This document shows positions 16,288 to 26,375 of a DNA stretch of 64,000 nt, piece by piece. This DNA is from Conchiformibius kuhniae DSM 17694 (GTDB taxonomy: Bacteria; Pseudomonadota; Gammaproteobacteria; Burkholderiales; Neisseriaceae), in NCBI RefSeq assembly GCF_000428785.1, contig NZ_AUAP01000010.1, forward strand, positions 1 through 64,000, written 5' to 3'. Both the position numbers and the translations under genes were made by a program. Within the stretch, counting starts at the first letter, position 1, and every line of letters starts with the position of its first letter. The notes beneath the pieces are model-generated. The model made no database searches, had not been told where the DNA came from, and saw only the letters and a list, made by a program, of their open reading frames with translations.

Positions 16288-18561
16288 TTACAATTTACAC
16301 GCCCCGCCCACGCAACCGTCGTCCTGCAAATCAAACTGCGTATCGTCCGCACCATCGCGGGTATTGTGGTAATACAAGGTTTTCAAACCGTATTTGTATG
16401 CGGAAAGCAGGTCTTTCAGCATTTGGTTCATCGGCACGCGCCCGCCTTCAAAACGCTGCGGGTCGTAGCTGGTATTGGCGGAAATCGCTTGGTCGACAAA
16501 CTTTTGCATCACGCCCACCAGTTTCAGGTAGCCGTCATTGCCGCCCATCTGCCACAAAGTTTCATAGCGGTGGCGCAGGCGTTCCAATTCCGGCACCACT
16601 TGTTTCAAAATCCCGTCTTTTGACGCTTTCACCGACACCAATCCGCGCGGCGGCTCGATGCCGTTGGTGGCGTTGGCGATTTGCGAACTGGTTTCGCTGG
16701 GCATCAGCGCGGTGAGCGTGGAATTGCGCAAGCCGTGTGCCACAATCTCGGCGCGCAAACCGTCCCAATCCAAATGCAAAGGCTCGGTGCAGAATTTGTC
16801 CAAATCGTTTTTGTAGGTGTCAATCGGCAGCACGCCCTGCGCGTAACGGGTTTCGCCAAACAGGGGGCAGGCACCGAATTCCTTTGCCAGATTCACGGAC
16901 GCTTTGAGCAGATAATATTGAATGGCTTCAAAGGTTTTATGGGTTAAGGCAATGGCGGAATCATCGCTGTAACGCACGCCGTTTTTCGCCAAATAGTAGG
17001 CGAAATTAATCACGCCCACGCCCAAAGTGCGGCGGTTCATGGTGGCGATGCGGGCGGCGGCGATGGGATAATCCTGATAATCCAGCAGCGCGTCCAAAGC
17101 GCGTACCGCCAAATCCGCCAAGCCTTCCAATTCGTCCAAGCCGTCCAATTCGCCCAGATTAAACGCCGACAAGGTACACAGGGCGATTTCGCCGTTTTGG
17201 TCACCGATGTCATTTAAGGGCTTGGTGGGCAAGGCGATTTCCAAGCACAGATTGGATTGGCGCACGGGCGCGACTTTGGGGTCAAACGGGCTGTGGGTGT
17301 TGCAATGGTCGACGTTTTGAATGTAAATCCGTCCCGTGCCGGCGCGTTCCTGCATCAGCAGCGAGAACAAATCCGCCGCAGGTAGCGTGCGTTTGCGAAT
17401 GGTTTCGTCCTGTTCGTATCGGGTGTAGAGGCGTTCAAATTCGTCTTGGTCGTCAAAAAAGGCTTCGTACAGTCCGGGCGTTTCGTTGGGGGAAAACAGG
17501 GTGATGTCGCCGCCCTTAATCAGGCGGGTGTAGAGCAAGCGGTTGATTTGCACGCCGTAATCCAAATGGCGCACGCGGTTGTCTTCCACGCCGCGATTGT
17601 TTTTCAATACCAGCAGGCTTTCCACTTCAATGTGCCAAAGCGGGTAAAACAGCGTGGCCGCGCCGCCGCGCACGCCGCCTTGCGAGCAGGATTTGACGGC
17701 TGCCTGAAACATTTTGAAAAACGGTATGCAGCCCGTGTGTTGGGCTTCGCCGCCGCGTATTTCGCTGCCCAAGCCGCGAATGCGCCCCGCGTTGATGCCG
17801 ATGCCGGCGCGTTGCGACACGTATTTGACGATGGAAGACGTGGTGGCGTTGATGCTGTCCAAGCTGTCATCGCACTCAATCAGCACGCAGGAGCTGAATT
17901 GGCGCGTGGGTGTGCGCACGCCCGACATAATCGGCGTGGGCAGGGAAATTTTAAACAGCGACACGGCATCGTAAAAACGTTTCACATAATCCAAACGCTC
18001 GCCGTGCGGATATTTGGCAAACAGGCACATCGCCACCAGCATATACAAAAATTGCGGGCTTTCGTAGATTTGGCGGGTAACGCGGTTTTGCACCAAATAC
18101 TTGCCCTCAAGCTGTTTGACCGCGCCGTAGGAAAAACGCAGGTCGCGCTCGTGGTCAAGATATGCGTCCAATTCGTCAAACTCTTCGCGGCTGTAATCGG
18201 CGAGAATATGCGGGTCGTATTTGCCCATATCGGTGAGTTTGACGACGTGGTCGTAAAAATGCGGCGGGGTGTAGTCGCCGTAAGCGATTTTACGCAAATG
18301 GAAAATCGCCAAACGCGCCGCCAAATACTGATAATCGGGCGTGTCTTCGGAAATCAGGTCGGCGGCGGATTTGATGATGGTTTCGTGAATGTCTTTGGTG
18401 CGGATGCCGTTGTAAAACTGAATGCGCGATTTCATTTCCACCTGCGACACGGAAACTTTGTTCAGCCCTTCCGCCGCCCAGTTGATGACTTTGTGGATTT
18501 TGTCGAGATTGATGAGTTCGAGGCGGCCGTCGCGCTTGGTTACGTTGATGCTGGTGTTCAT
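16288..18561 (-). CDS. nrdA: Ribonucleoside-diphosphate reductase alpha subunit, class Ia
   Basis: 757 residues from MNTSINVTKRDGRLELINLD. An ATP-cone (about residues 5-95) is followed by the catalytic barrel: RQFSSCVLIE with an active-site Cys, SNLCLEIALPT with the radical Cys region, and TALMPSETSSQIANATNGIEP (shown split by the length limit: TALMPSETSSQ, then IANATNGIEP). The C-terminal tail ends DDGCVGGACKL, the redox pair that takes electrons from thioredoxin or glutaredoxin. The partner nrdB is not in the window. An additional 11 upstream codons are open but GGAAAC favours this start. Confidence 0.96.
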   Translation of the reverse strand: MNTSINVTKRDGRLELINLDKIHKVINWAAEGLNKVSVSQVEMKSRIQFYNGIRTKDIHETIIKSAADLISEDTPDYQYLAARLAIFHLRKIAYGDYTPPHFYDHVVKLTDMGKYDPHILADYSREEFDELDAYLDHERDLRFSYGAVKQLEGKYLVQNRVTRQIYESPQFLYMLVAMCLFAKYPHGERLDYVKRFYDAVSLFKISLPTPIMSGVRTPTRQFSSCVLIECDDSLDSINATTSSIVKYVSQRAGIGINAGRIRGLGSEIRGGEAQHTGCIPFFKMFQAAVKSCSQGGVRGGAATLFYPLWHIEVESLLVLKNNRGVEDNRVRHLDYGVQINRLLYTRLIKGGDITLFSPNETPGLYEAFFDDQDEFERLYTRYEQDETIRKRTLPAADLFSLLMQERAGTGRIYIQNVDHCNTHSPFDPKVAPVRQSNLCLEIALPTKPLNDIGDQNGEIALCTLSAFNLGELDGLDELEGLADLAVRALDALLDYQDYPIAAARIATMNRRTLGVGVINFAYYLAKNGVRYSDDSAIALTHKTFEAIQYYLLKASVNLAKEFGACPLFGETRYAQGVLPIDTYKNDLDKFCTEPLHLDWDGLRAEIVAHGLRNSTLTALMPSETSSQIANATNGIEPPRGLVSVKASKDGILKQVVPELERLRHRYETLWQMGGNDGYLKLVGVMQKFVDQAISANTSYDPQRFEGGRVPMNQMLKDLLSAYKYGLKTLYYHNTRDGADDTQFDLQDDGCVGGACKL

Positions 18562-18754
18562 GATGTTTCCGGTGTATCCAAATGGAGAATGCAAAACGCG
18601 AACGGGCGTTTTGCGTTTGTTATGCGGGCAATGATAAGGGCTTTAACTTATGTAAACAAGACTTGACAAATGCGCCGCATCTGCGAACGCAGTCAAATCA
18701 ATTACATAAAAATCACAATGAAAATTCGATGAAAAACATAAAATTACAATTGGA

Positions 18755-18807
18755 AAAAGACGGCAGACCGCCCGTATGCCGCTTCGGGTAAGGTCTGCCG
18801 TTTTTTT
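18755..18807. terminator. Bidirectional terminator after the autotransporter
   Basis: ACGGCAGACC (18760-18769) pairs with GGTCTGCCGT (18792-18801). T runs follow on both strands, so it should serve the minus-strand autotransporter. Confidence 0.8.
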
Positions 18808-18843
18808 GCGGGCGTTGCGCCCGCCGTGCGGGTTTGTGGCAAA

Positions 18844-21800
18844 TTACCAACGGTAGCCCACGCTGATGCCGGCGGATTGTCTGCTGCGTTTTTCGTTGCC
18901 CGTGCTGTGGACGGCGCGGGCGGAAACGTGCCAGTTGCCGACATTCACGCCGATGCCCGCTTCGTTTTCCCAGTATTTGCCGAAACGCTGTTTCAGTTGG
19001 CGGCCGTTGATGCTGACCGATGCTTCGCGGTCGATGTCGTGGAAGGCGGTACGCAGGTGCGGGGTGATGTGCGTGCCGTTGGCGGTGGTGAAGGTTTGGG
19101 ACACGCGCACGCCCGCCTGATAGCCGACCAGATTCAGGGAGTCGTTGCGGACGGCGACTGCGCCGTCTGTGGCGTTGTCGTGCAGGTCGTAGGCGGCGCT
19201 GCCGACGTGGTAGTAGCGCACGCCGATTTCGGGACGGACGTCCACGCTGCCGGCTTTGATGTTGCCGCCGACCGCCGCCGCCGCGTGGGCAATGTGGCGT
19301 TTGACGGGGGCGTTTTCGCCCGTGTCGCCGATTTCGCTGCGGGCGCGTCCGTAGCCGGCTTCGGCGGTCAGGTATACGCCGTTGTCCAGTGCGAGTTTGC
19401 CGTAACCGCTCAGTACGGTGCTGCGCCCCGCACCGGTAACGTTTTCGGCATAGTCGCGTTTGCTTTGGACGTGGCTGAATGCCACGCCTGCGGTCAGGTC
19501 GCCGGCACGGGTGCGGGTGTTTTGGTCGATGCCCAGTTGCAGCAGGGTGTGGTTTTGGCTGTAGGCGCGGTAGTTGTCGGAGACGTGTTTGGTTTTGCGG
19601 GCATCGGCGCTTGCCCAGATGCCGTTGTGTTTGGCACCGGTTTGGGCAAGGCGGGCATCGATGCCTTGTGCGGCGTACACCAGCGCATCGGTTTGTGCCG
19701 ATACTTCGGAAAGTGCGGTGTTGGCGGCGCGGCTGATGAGTTGTGCCTGTTGTTGGGTTTGGGCGGCGGCTTGGGCGGCGGCTTCGCGCAAACGGCGGGC
19801 TTCGGCTTCTGCTTCGGCGCGTTTGGCGGCTTCGGCGCGGGCTTGGGCTTCGGCGGTTTGGCGGTTCGCGGCTTCTTGGCTGCGTTCGGCTTGGGCGGCA
19901 AGCAGGTCGGCTTCGGCTTTGGTGCGGGCGGCGTGTTCTTCGGCAAAGCGGGTTTGTGCCTGTTTGAGTGCGTCCACTGCTTCCACGCGGGCGGTTTCGG
20001 CTTGTTGTGCCTGTGCCAATGCCTGTTCGGCGGCTTTGGTTTTGTCGGCAGCCGTTTGACGTGCCGTTTCGGCGGCGGCAAGGGCGGCATCGCGTTCGGC
20101 ATCGGCGCTGTTTTTCAGGCTTTCGGCGCGGGCTTGGGCGGCGCGGGCTTCGGCTTGGGCGGTTTCGGCGGCTTGGCGGGCGGTTTCGGCGGTGCGGGCG
20201 GCGGCTTCGGCACGCTCGCGGGCTTGCTGTTCCACGCCGCGCAGGCGTTCGGCTTCGGCGGCTTCGGCACGGGCGGCGGTGTGGGCGGCTTCCGCCAGCT
20301 TCAGGCGTTCGGCTTTGTCGGCGGCTTCGCGCTGTGCCTGACCGAGATTCGCCAATGCGTTTTGCAGTTGCTGTTCGCTGCCGTTTTTGGCGGCTTCGGC
20401 ACGGCGTTGTGCTTCTTCGGCGGCGCGGCGGGCGGCTTCGGCTTCGTTACGCGCTGTTTCGGCACGGTTTTTGGCTTCTTCGGCGGCACGGGCTTGCGCT
20501 TGGGCGGCGGCACGCGCCGCTTCGGCATCGGCAGCTGCCTGTTGCTGGCGTTTGGCTTCTGCCAACGCTGCTTGTTTGTCGGTTTCGGCTGCCTGCATGC
20601 GCCGTTCGGTTTCCGCCAATGTTTGACGGGCGCTGTCCAGTGCCGCCGTGTTCGCTGCCGCCGCTTCCTGCAAACGGCGGTTGGCTTCTTCCGCAGCCTG
20701 CAAACGGCGGGCGCTTTCGTCGGCACGGACGGCGGCTTCGCGTTGTGCCGTTTGTGCCTGTGCCAACTCGCGGGCGCGGCTTTCCGCCAATTCGTTGGCA
20801 CGGCCGGCGTCCTGACGCGCCGCTTCGGTTTCACGCTGCGCCGTTGCCAATGCGTCTTGTGCCTGTGTGGCCGCAAGCTGTGCCGCATCGGCACGCTGCT
20901 GCGCCTGTTGCGCCGCCGCCTGTGCTTCGCGAAGCTGTGTTTGCGCTTGTGCCAGCGCCGCCGCATCGGCGTGCTGGTTGCGCTCCAATTGCGCTTTGGC
21001 TTCTTCGGCAAGGCGTTTGGCTTCGGCTGCCTCTGCCGCATCACGCCGCGCTTGTGCCAATTGGCGTTCCGCTTCCGTGCTGCGTGCTTCCGCCGCCGTT
21101 TGTGCCGCTTGGGCGGCTTGTGCCTGTGTTTGGGCAGACTGTGCGGCACGTTGCGCTTCATCGCGGGCATTTTCGGCGGCTTGGGCGCGGTTGTGCGCGT
21201 CTGCCAATTGGCTTTGCGCTTCATTTTTTGCCGTTTCCGCCGCTTCGCGCTGCGCTTGGGCTTCTTGGCGCAAACGTTCCGCCGCCGCTTGCGCCGCCAA
21301 TGCCGCTTCGGTGCGGCGTTGGGCTTCTTGTGCGACCGTTTGCGCCGCTTGCAAAGCCCGTTCGCCCGCCGCCTTGTCGTCCTGCAAACGGCGTTTGGCT
21401 TCTTCCGCAGCCTGTGCCGCCGCCACCGCCGCATCACGCGCCGCCACGGCTTCCTGCGCCAGCTTCTCGGCATCGGCACGCGCCTTTTCCGCATCCGCCA
21501 GCTTTTTCGCCGCTTCCGCCTGCTTCGCCTTTTCCGCTTCTTCCAAACGTTTTGCCAGCTCCGCTTCCTTCACCGCATTGTGCAGATAATAGCGGTTGCG
21601 TTCGTCCTTCACCAAGGTGTAACGCAGCGAGCCCGCGTCCACATGGCCCTCACCGTTTTGATTGACCAGATTCACCCGCACCGCATCCGCCGCCTGCGCC
21701 CCGTGATTCAACGCCAACAACGTCAAACGCCGCGCATCGGCAGGCTCTGCGCCCGTATTGCGTACCGACAAAGTATGATTGCCCGATGCCAAACCGTTTA

Positions 21801-24480
21801 CCACCACTTGGTCGCCACGGTGCTGTGCCAAATCGGTCAGATAATGGAAACGCACGCTGCCCGACAAATCGCCGTTCACCGTCAGCGTGCGGAAATCGTC
21901 GCCCGATGCCGGTTCTGCCGCACCCTTGTTGCGCGGATTCAGCGTCAATTGCCCGTCTTTGCCGTCCAAATTGCCCAACACGGTGTTTTGCGGCATTTTC
22001 CAATGCCCGCCCGCCAAATTCACAGTCGTCCCGCGCTCCGCCGCAATCGGACGGTCGTACACCATGCGGTTGCCAAACGTCAGCTTGCCCGCATCGCGCA
22101 GGGTGGCATCGCCGTGCAAACGCGTTGCCTGCACCTTTGCCAGCACCTCATCGCTCATTTTTTCGGCATCGCACACCGTTTTGCCGTTGAAATCCGAGCG
22201 CACGCACACCGGCGTTTCGCCGCGCACCAAGCCGATAATGGCATGGCCTTTGTCTTCCACCGTCAAATTGCCGTTCAAACGCGGCACGTTGCGCCCCGTC
22301 TGCAACACGCCCTTGCCGCCCACGCGGAAGCTCGCGGTGTAATTGCTGTCCAGCCATTCGTCATCGCGCACCACATCGGCTTTTTTCAGAAAATCATAGG
22401 CATGCGGCACAGGCGCGCCCGAAAGCAGCAAAGTGCCGTTTTGCACGGTCAAATTGCCGTTCAGATTCGCCCCGCCCGAAAGCATCAGCAAATCGCCTTC
22501 CAATTCGGGGCGGTACACCACGTCCAGTTTGCCGTTGTGCTTGCCCGAGCCGGCGTCCTCACCGAAAAAGCCGTGATAGGCATCTTGGGTCGGACGGCTG
22601 CGCTTGGCATTTTCGCGCTCCAAATACACCCGCACCGCCTCATCGCGCCCCGTTGCCAAAAACTCCCAATTGTCGTTGCTGGTGGCATTGGTCGGATAAT
22701 ACGCATTGAAATTCCCGCCTTCCTTATAGCGGAAAAAGTCTTGACGACCACGCTGGTGGTTATTGTTGTACTGGAAAATCACATCGGTACGGCGCGGCGC
22801 TTCCTCACGGTGCAACACCACGCGCACATCGTCTTCGCCCAGCATTTTGACCTGACGCGCCAAAGTAACGGTTGCCGCTTTGCTGCGGTGGTTGTTGGCG
22901 ATGCGCGCGCCCTTGTCGGCGTTTTGAATGCGGTTAAACGTCAGGCTGTTGCCGTTCACGTCCAAACGCCCGCCGCGAAAGCCGAAATAGATGTTGTCGG
23001 GATTGACTTGGTCGGCACTGTCCAACACCACAGTCGGACGTCCGCTCACGATGCCAACTTTGGCAAACGCCTGTTTGTTGCCCTGCCCGTCTGCCTGTTG
23101 CGCCAGCACCACCGTGCCGTCGCCCACGCTGATGTGTCCGCGATTCGCGCCGAGCCCGTTCACGCGCAGCGTACCCGCGCCGATTTTCGACAAACGGTCG
23201 TCTTGGGGATTGTGTACGCGCCACTGCACGGTTTTGCCCGCCGCCACGTCCACCCCCGCGCCCAGCCACGCCGCATCGTTGCGCTCGCCCGTTACGGTGA
23301 AATCGGTTTCAAATTTCAATGCGCCCGCGCCCTGATTGATGTCGCCTTTCAGGTTCAGCGTGCCGTTTTGTCCTTTCACCACCAAGGTTTTGCCGTGATT
23401 CAGGCTCGGGCGTTGGCGGTGTTCGTCCGTTAAAGACGTGTCTGCCAATGCCAGCGTCAGGGGTGCGGACGGGTCGGCGGGGTTGGTAAGGGTGCTGCCG
23501 TTGCCTTCGCCCGTCCAGTCGAATTGCTGCCCTGCGCGGCTGTTGTCGAGGGTCAAGCCGATGTCTTCGGCAACACGTTCGTCAAAAAAGCCTTTTTTCT
23601 GAATGGAAAATACGGAAAGGTTGTTTTTGTTGCCGCCGTACAGCACGCCCACCGTTGCCCAACGTTTGTTGCGTACGTCGTAGCCAATCAGGGGCGAACC
23701 GCTGTCGCCCGCATCGGTGATGGTGGACAAGGGGCCTTGCGGATTTTCGTAGAGCGCTGCCGTGCCGTTGGGCGACATTGCCTGTATCACGTCGGGGCTG
23801 CGGTTGTCGCGCTCGAGAATCGGCAGTGCCGCGCCCGCTGTCAAATATTGATACGCGCCCATCAGAGATTTTTTCTCGCTCTGGTCGCGGTCGCGCACCG
23901 ATTGCGACCCCGCACCGATGCGCAAAAATGCCGAATACTGTTTCGGGTCGGTGTACACGCCGGTGCGGTTGCCTTCATTGCTCAAGGGCATCGGCGCCAC
24001 TTCGGTAACCAGTTTGTCCAAACGCGGCGCGTGAAAATCTGTGGGCGGGGTGGAGCGGGGGTTGTCGTGGAAATTGTTGCGGTCCACCAGTTTGTAATCG
24101 TGATGATGGGCATCGGGATTGTTGCCCGCCTGCCCGAAACGCACCGTGCCGTAGCCGACATTGTGCTGGGCGCTGACCACATACTGCGTATCGGAAAGAA
24201 TCGCCACGCCGTTGCTGCTGACCGGTGCAAAATCGGGCATCGGCACGTCTTTCAGCATCGTGCCGACCGATTGACCCTGTTTGTCAAAAATTTCCACATT
24301 GCTCACGCCCGGTGCAAATTGCCCTTTGTTTTCGGCAAAATCGCGGAAATATTGGTAATCCACATCGCTGCGTACCGTGCCTGCCTGCGCTTCGGCGGCG
24401 ATGCCCATCGAAATCAGTGATGCCAGCACCGTGCGGCGGAAATGTTTTTGTTTGGAAGCTGCCATATTGTTCGTCATCAT
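18844..24480 (-). CDS. S6-family serine protease autotransporter (App/IgA1 protease-like) with very long coiled-coil region
   Basis: About 1,878 residues. Signal peptide (FRRTVLASLISMG, AEAQA) then a chymotrypsin-like protease domain. Counted from the upstream Met at 24489 the triad is His109 (VVSAQHNVGYG), Asp151 (DFHAPRLDKLV) and Ser263 (DAGDSGSPLIGY); the 42-residue His-Asp spacing equals that of Haemophilus Hap. A beta-helix passenger runs to about residue 970. Then comes about 600 residues of Ala/Glu/Gln/Arg-rich heptad-like sequence (EKAKQAEAAKKLADAEKARA and similar). A C-terminal 12-strand barrel ends SAGISVGYRW with the terminal aromatic. It is secreted by type V and probably cleaves host or self proteins. 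GGGAAAC supports a start at the ATGATG pair (24480/24477). Confidence 0.9.
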   Translation of the reverse strand: MMTNNMAASKQKHFRRTVLASLISMGIAAEAQAGTVRSDVDYQYFRDFAENKGQFAPGVSNVEIFDKQGQSVGTMLKDVPMPDFAPVSSNGVAILSDTQYVVSAQHNVGYGTVRFGQAGNNPDAHHHDYKLVDRNNFHDNPRSTPPTDFHAPRLDKLVTEVAPMPLSNEGNRTGVYTDPKQYSAFLRIGAGSQSVRDRDQSEKKSLMGAYQYLTAGAALPILERDNRSPDVIQAMSPNGTAALYENPQGPLSTITDAGDSGSPLIGYDVRNKRWATVGVLYGGNKNNLSVFSIQKKGFFDERVAEDIGLTLDNSRAGQQFDWTGEGNGSTLTNPADPSAPLTLALADTSLTDEHRQRPSLNHGKTLVVKGQNGTLNLKGDINQGAGALKFETDFTVTGERNDAAWLGAGVDVAAGKTVQWRVHNPQDDRLSKIGAGTLRVNGLGANRGHISVGDGTVVLAQQADGQGNKQAFAKVGIVSGRPTVVLDSADQVNPDNIYFGFRGGRLDVNGNSLTFNRIQNADKGARIANNHRSKAATVTLARQVKMLGEDDVRVVLHREEAPRRTDVIFQYNNNHQRGRQDFFRYKEGGNFNAYYPTNATSNDNWEFLATGRDEAVRVYLERENAKRSRPTQDAYHGFFGEDAGSGKHNGKLDVVYRPELEGDLLMLSGGANLNGNLTVQNGTLLLSGAPVPHAYDFLKKADVVRDDEWLDSNYTASFRVGGKGVLQTGRNVPRLNGNLTVEDKGHAIIGLVRGETPVCVRSDFNGKTVCDAEKMSDEVLAKVQATRLHGDATLRDAGKLTFGNRMVYDRPIAAERGTTVNLAGGHWKMPQNTVLGNLDGKDGQLTLNPRNKGAAEPASGDDFRTLTVNGDLSGSVRFHYLTDLAQHRGDQVVVNGLASGNHTLSVRNTGAEPADARRLTLLALNHGAQAADAVRVNLVNQNGEGHVDAGSLRYTLVKDERNRYYLHNAVKEAELAKRLEEAEKAKQAEAAKKLADAEKARADAEKLAQEAVAARDAAVAAAQAAEEAKRRLQDDKAAGERALQAAQTVAQEAQRRTEAALAAQAAAERLRQEAQAQREAAETAKNEAQSQLADAHNRAQAAENARDEAQRAAQSAQTQAQAAQAAQTAAEARSTEAERQLAQARRDAAEAAEAKRLAEEAKAQLERNQHADAAALAQAQTQLREAQAAAQQAQQRADAAQLAATQAQDALATAQRETEAARQDAGRANELAESRARELAQAQTAQREAAVRADESARRLQAAEEANRRLQEAAAANTAALDSARQTLAETERRMQAAETDKQAALAEAKRQQQAAADAEAARAAAQAQARAAEEAKNRAETARNEAEAARRAAEEAQRRAEAAKNGSEQQLQNALANLGQAQREAADKAERLKLAEAAHTAARAEAAEAERLRGVEQQARERAEAAARTAETARQAAETAQAEARAAQARAESLKNSADAERDAALAAAETARQTAADKTKAAEQALAQAQQAETARVEAVDALKQAQTRFAEEHAARTKAEADLLAAQAERSQEAANRQTAEAQARAEAAKRAEAEAEARRLREAAAQAAAQTQQQAQLISRAANTALSEVSAQTDALVYAAQGIDARLAQTGAKHNGIWASADARKTKHVSDNYRAYSQNHTLLQLGIDQNTRTRAGDLTAGVAFSHVQSKRDYAENVTGAGRSTVLSGYGKLALDNGVYLTAEAGYGRARSEIGDTGENAPVKRHIAHAAAAVGGNIKAGSVDVRPEIGVRYYHVGSAAYDLHDNATDGAVAVRNDSLNLVGYQAGVRVSQTFTTANGTHITPHLRTAFHDIDREASVSINGRQLKQRFGKYWENEAGIGVNVGNWHVSARAVHSTGNEKRSRQSAGISVGYRW

Positions 24481-24632
24481 GTTTCCCATTATTTAAATTA
24501 ACCGTTTACAAATCAAACGGCATACATTCTATCATAGCTTTTTTCACGCACTTGCAAAAATCCGATAGCAAGCATCTATTTGCCACCGGAATACAACACA
24601 AGCAATTTTGTTGCCAAGCCTGCGCCTTGCCA

Positions 24633-24665
24633 CAAAAAAACGCACCCGAAACCATTCGGGTGCGT
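24633..24665 (-). terminator. Terminator of lepB
   Basis: ACGCACCCGAA / TTCGGGTGCGT stem followed on the minus strand by TTTTTTTGTGG. Confidence 0.85.
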
Positions 24666-24679
24666 TCTGTCCGATAAAT

Positions 24680-25726
24680 TCAGCGAATCACGCTGCCGAT
24701 GCGTTTCATGTCGCCGATATTCAGCCAAATCGCAAACGCCCTGCCCACCATCAGGCGGTCGTCCACAAAGCCCCAGTAGCGCGAATCGGCGCTGCTGTCG
24801 CGGTTGTCGCCCATCGCGAAATACTTGCCCGCCGGCACGGTGCAACGGAAGGCACTGCCGTCTTCGGCGTATTCGCAATGCTGCTGCAGGCCGCTTTCAA
24901 AGCCTTTTTCGCGCATGTCTTGAACGTAATGGTTGAACGTGGCGGGGTCAACGGGATTGGCGGAGGCTTTTTTCAGCACGTCAAATTCGCGCCCGTCAAA
25001 ACCGGCGCGGAAACGTTCGGCTTCGTTTTCCACTTCGGGCAGATTGTCGTCGCGGTAGGCGTAGCTGCCGGCCGGCGTGTCGTGTTCGGCTTTGCCGTTT
25101 ACCGTCAGGACTTTGTCGCGGTATTCCACCACATCGCCCGGCACGCCGACAATGCGTTTGATGTAATTGACTTTCGGTTCAACGGGATAATTGAACACCG
25201 CCACGTCGCCGCGCTGCACCGTGCCGGTGGGAATCAGCACGCTATTCAGCACCGGCACGCGAATGCCGTAGGCAAATTTGTTCACCAAAATAAAGTCGCC
25301 CTTTACCAATCCGGGGCGCATGGAGCTGGACGGAATCTGAAACGGTTCGGCGACAAACGTCCGCAACACAAACACCACCGCGATAATCGGGAAAAATCCC
25401 GCCATATAATCACGGAAATGGTTGCCGTCCAGCCACTCGCCGTTTTCAGGCAGCTTGCGCCGCGCCGTTTTCGCCCACGCCCATACCGCGCCGGTAAACA
25501 CGGTAAACGCCAGCAGCACGGCGGTAAAACTCCATTCCAAGCCGAATGCCATCAGCCCGAAACCGCCCACCATCGCCAGCAGGTAGCCCCATTGCAGGGC
25601 GCTGCCCCACTCGCCCGCTTCGTTGCGCTGCTTGCTGCTGCGCCACACCAGCAACGCGCCCGCCGCAATCAGGGCGCAGGCGGAAGCGGTAGCGTGGGCG
25701 GATAATAGTTCAATCAGTGTTTTCAA
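24680..25726 (-). CDS. lepB: Signal peptidase I
   Basis: 348 residues. Two or three N-terminal membrane helices are followed by the periplasmic catalytic domain with the Ser/Lys dyad: Ser135 in IPSSSMRPGL and Lys190 in NYIKRIVGVPGD. The later box GDNRDSSADSRYWGF is intact. It cleaves signal peptides of exported proteins. The start codon is TTG, with GGAGACAACAAA directly upstream; no better ATG exists. Normally next to lepA, but here two genes intervene. Confidence 0.95.
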   Translation of the reverse strand: MKTLIELLSAHATASACALIAAGALLVWRSSKQRNEAGEWGSALQWGYLLAMVGGFGLMAFGLEWSFTAVLLAFTVFTGAVWAWAKTARRKLPENGEWLDGNHFRDYMAGFFPIIAVVFVLRTFVAEPFQIPSSSMRPGLVKGDFILVNKFAYGIRVPVLNSVLIPTGTVQRGDVAVFNYPVEPKVNYIKRIVGVPGDVVEYRDKVLTVNGKAEHDTPAGSYAYRDDNLPEVENEAERFRAGFDGREFDVLKKASANPVDPATFNHYVQDMREKGFESGLQQHCEYAEDGSAFRCTVPAGKYFAMGDNRDSSADSRYWGFVDDRLMVGRAFAIWLNIGDMKRIGSVIR

Positions 25727-25756
25727 TTTGTTGTCTCCGAATATTTTTAACGGGTT

Positions 25757-26344
25757 TCAGGCAGCCTGCAACGCCGCCGCCACAAAACCGCGTTTATATG
25801 CCCGATGGCTGCGGATATTGGTTTCGGCATCGTTTTCGTCGCAAATCTGCAATTCCCACGGATAGTAAAAGTTGCTGCCGTTTTTAAAATAAACATGTAC
25901 GCCCAAATAGCCGTCCTCATCGCGCAAATACCAGTTTTTCAAACCGTATGCCGTTTTCCAATCGTCAAGTTTTTCCATAATTTGCGCCACCGCTTCCGAA
26001 GGCAAAATTACCCGCGCCCCGAAAATATCGTTCACAATATTGTTGGCGGGATATTGGTTGGCGCGTTGCAGATAACGGCCGACTTTGTCGCGTATGCTTT
26101 CGGCGGTTTTCACGCGGTAGAAAAAATCAATGCCGCGTACATCGGCAAACGCCAAATAATCGTTTACCGCTTCGTGCAGATTCAGGCGGTATGCCAAAAT
26201 ATGTTCAAGCGGCACTTTGTGCAAAGTGCGGCTTAAATTGACTTTTTCCACTTTTCCCGTTTCAAAATAATCCTGTGAATAGTTTTGGTGGATTAAATTG
26301 ATTTCGCGGATTAGGCGTTCGGTGTTTTGGACAGGGTTTTCCAT
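25757..26344 (-). CDS. RelA/SpoT-domain protein (small alarmone synthetase-like)
   Basis: 195 residues. The middle contains YRVKTAESIRDKVGRYL (76-92), DIFGARVIL (106-114), DGYLGVHVYFK (144-154) and WELQI (163-167). In order these match the (p)ppGpp synthetase fold, including the Asp after NIVN, the GY..H motif and the Glu of the E(I/L)Q motif. No hydrolase or regulatory TGS/ACT domain is present. Activity is plausible but unproven; it could be a degenerate homologue. The last three residues, QAA, and the stop are supplied by a DUS. It lies between lepB and the DUF3800-type gene, probably in one operon. Confidence 0.65.
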   Translation of the reverse strand: MENPVQNTERLIREINLIHQNYSQDYFETGKVEKVNLSRTLHKVPLEHILAYRLNLHEAVNDYLAFADVRGIDFFYRVKTAESIRDKVGRYLQRANQYPANNIVNDIFGARVILPSEAVAQIMEKLDDWKTAYGLKNWYLRDEDGYLGVHVYFKNGSNFYYPWELQICDENDAETNIRSHRAYKRGFVAAALQAA

Positions 26345-26375
26345 GATTTTTTTGTTTCAGGCAGCCGAAATATAC

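Noticed and set aside
17446..18666. Plus-strand frame antisense to nrdA, and similar long antisense frames over ppsA (6259-7518) and the HTH-UbiX gene (13993-15186)
   Set aside because: All lie opposite unambiguous genes and show antisense-type amino-acid composition.
19770..21575. Possible tandem DNA repeat or CRISPR-like array within the autotransporter gene
   Set aside because: Repetition is at the amino-acid level (Ala/Glu/Arg heptads) with irregular nucleotide units and no constant repeat-spacer length.
18826..23433. Plus-strand open frame of 1535 codons antisense to the autotransporter
   Set aside because: It mirrors the Ala/Glu-rich coiled-coil codons; the product is Cys/Gly/Phe-rich with no domain, while the minus strand has a complete protease autotransporter.
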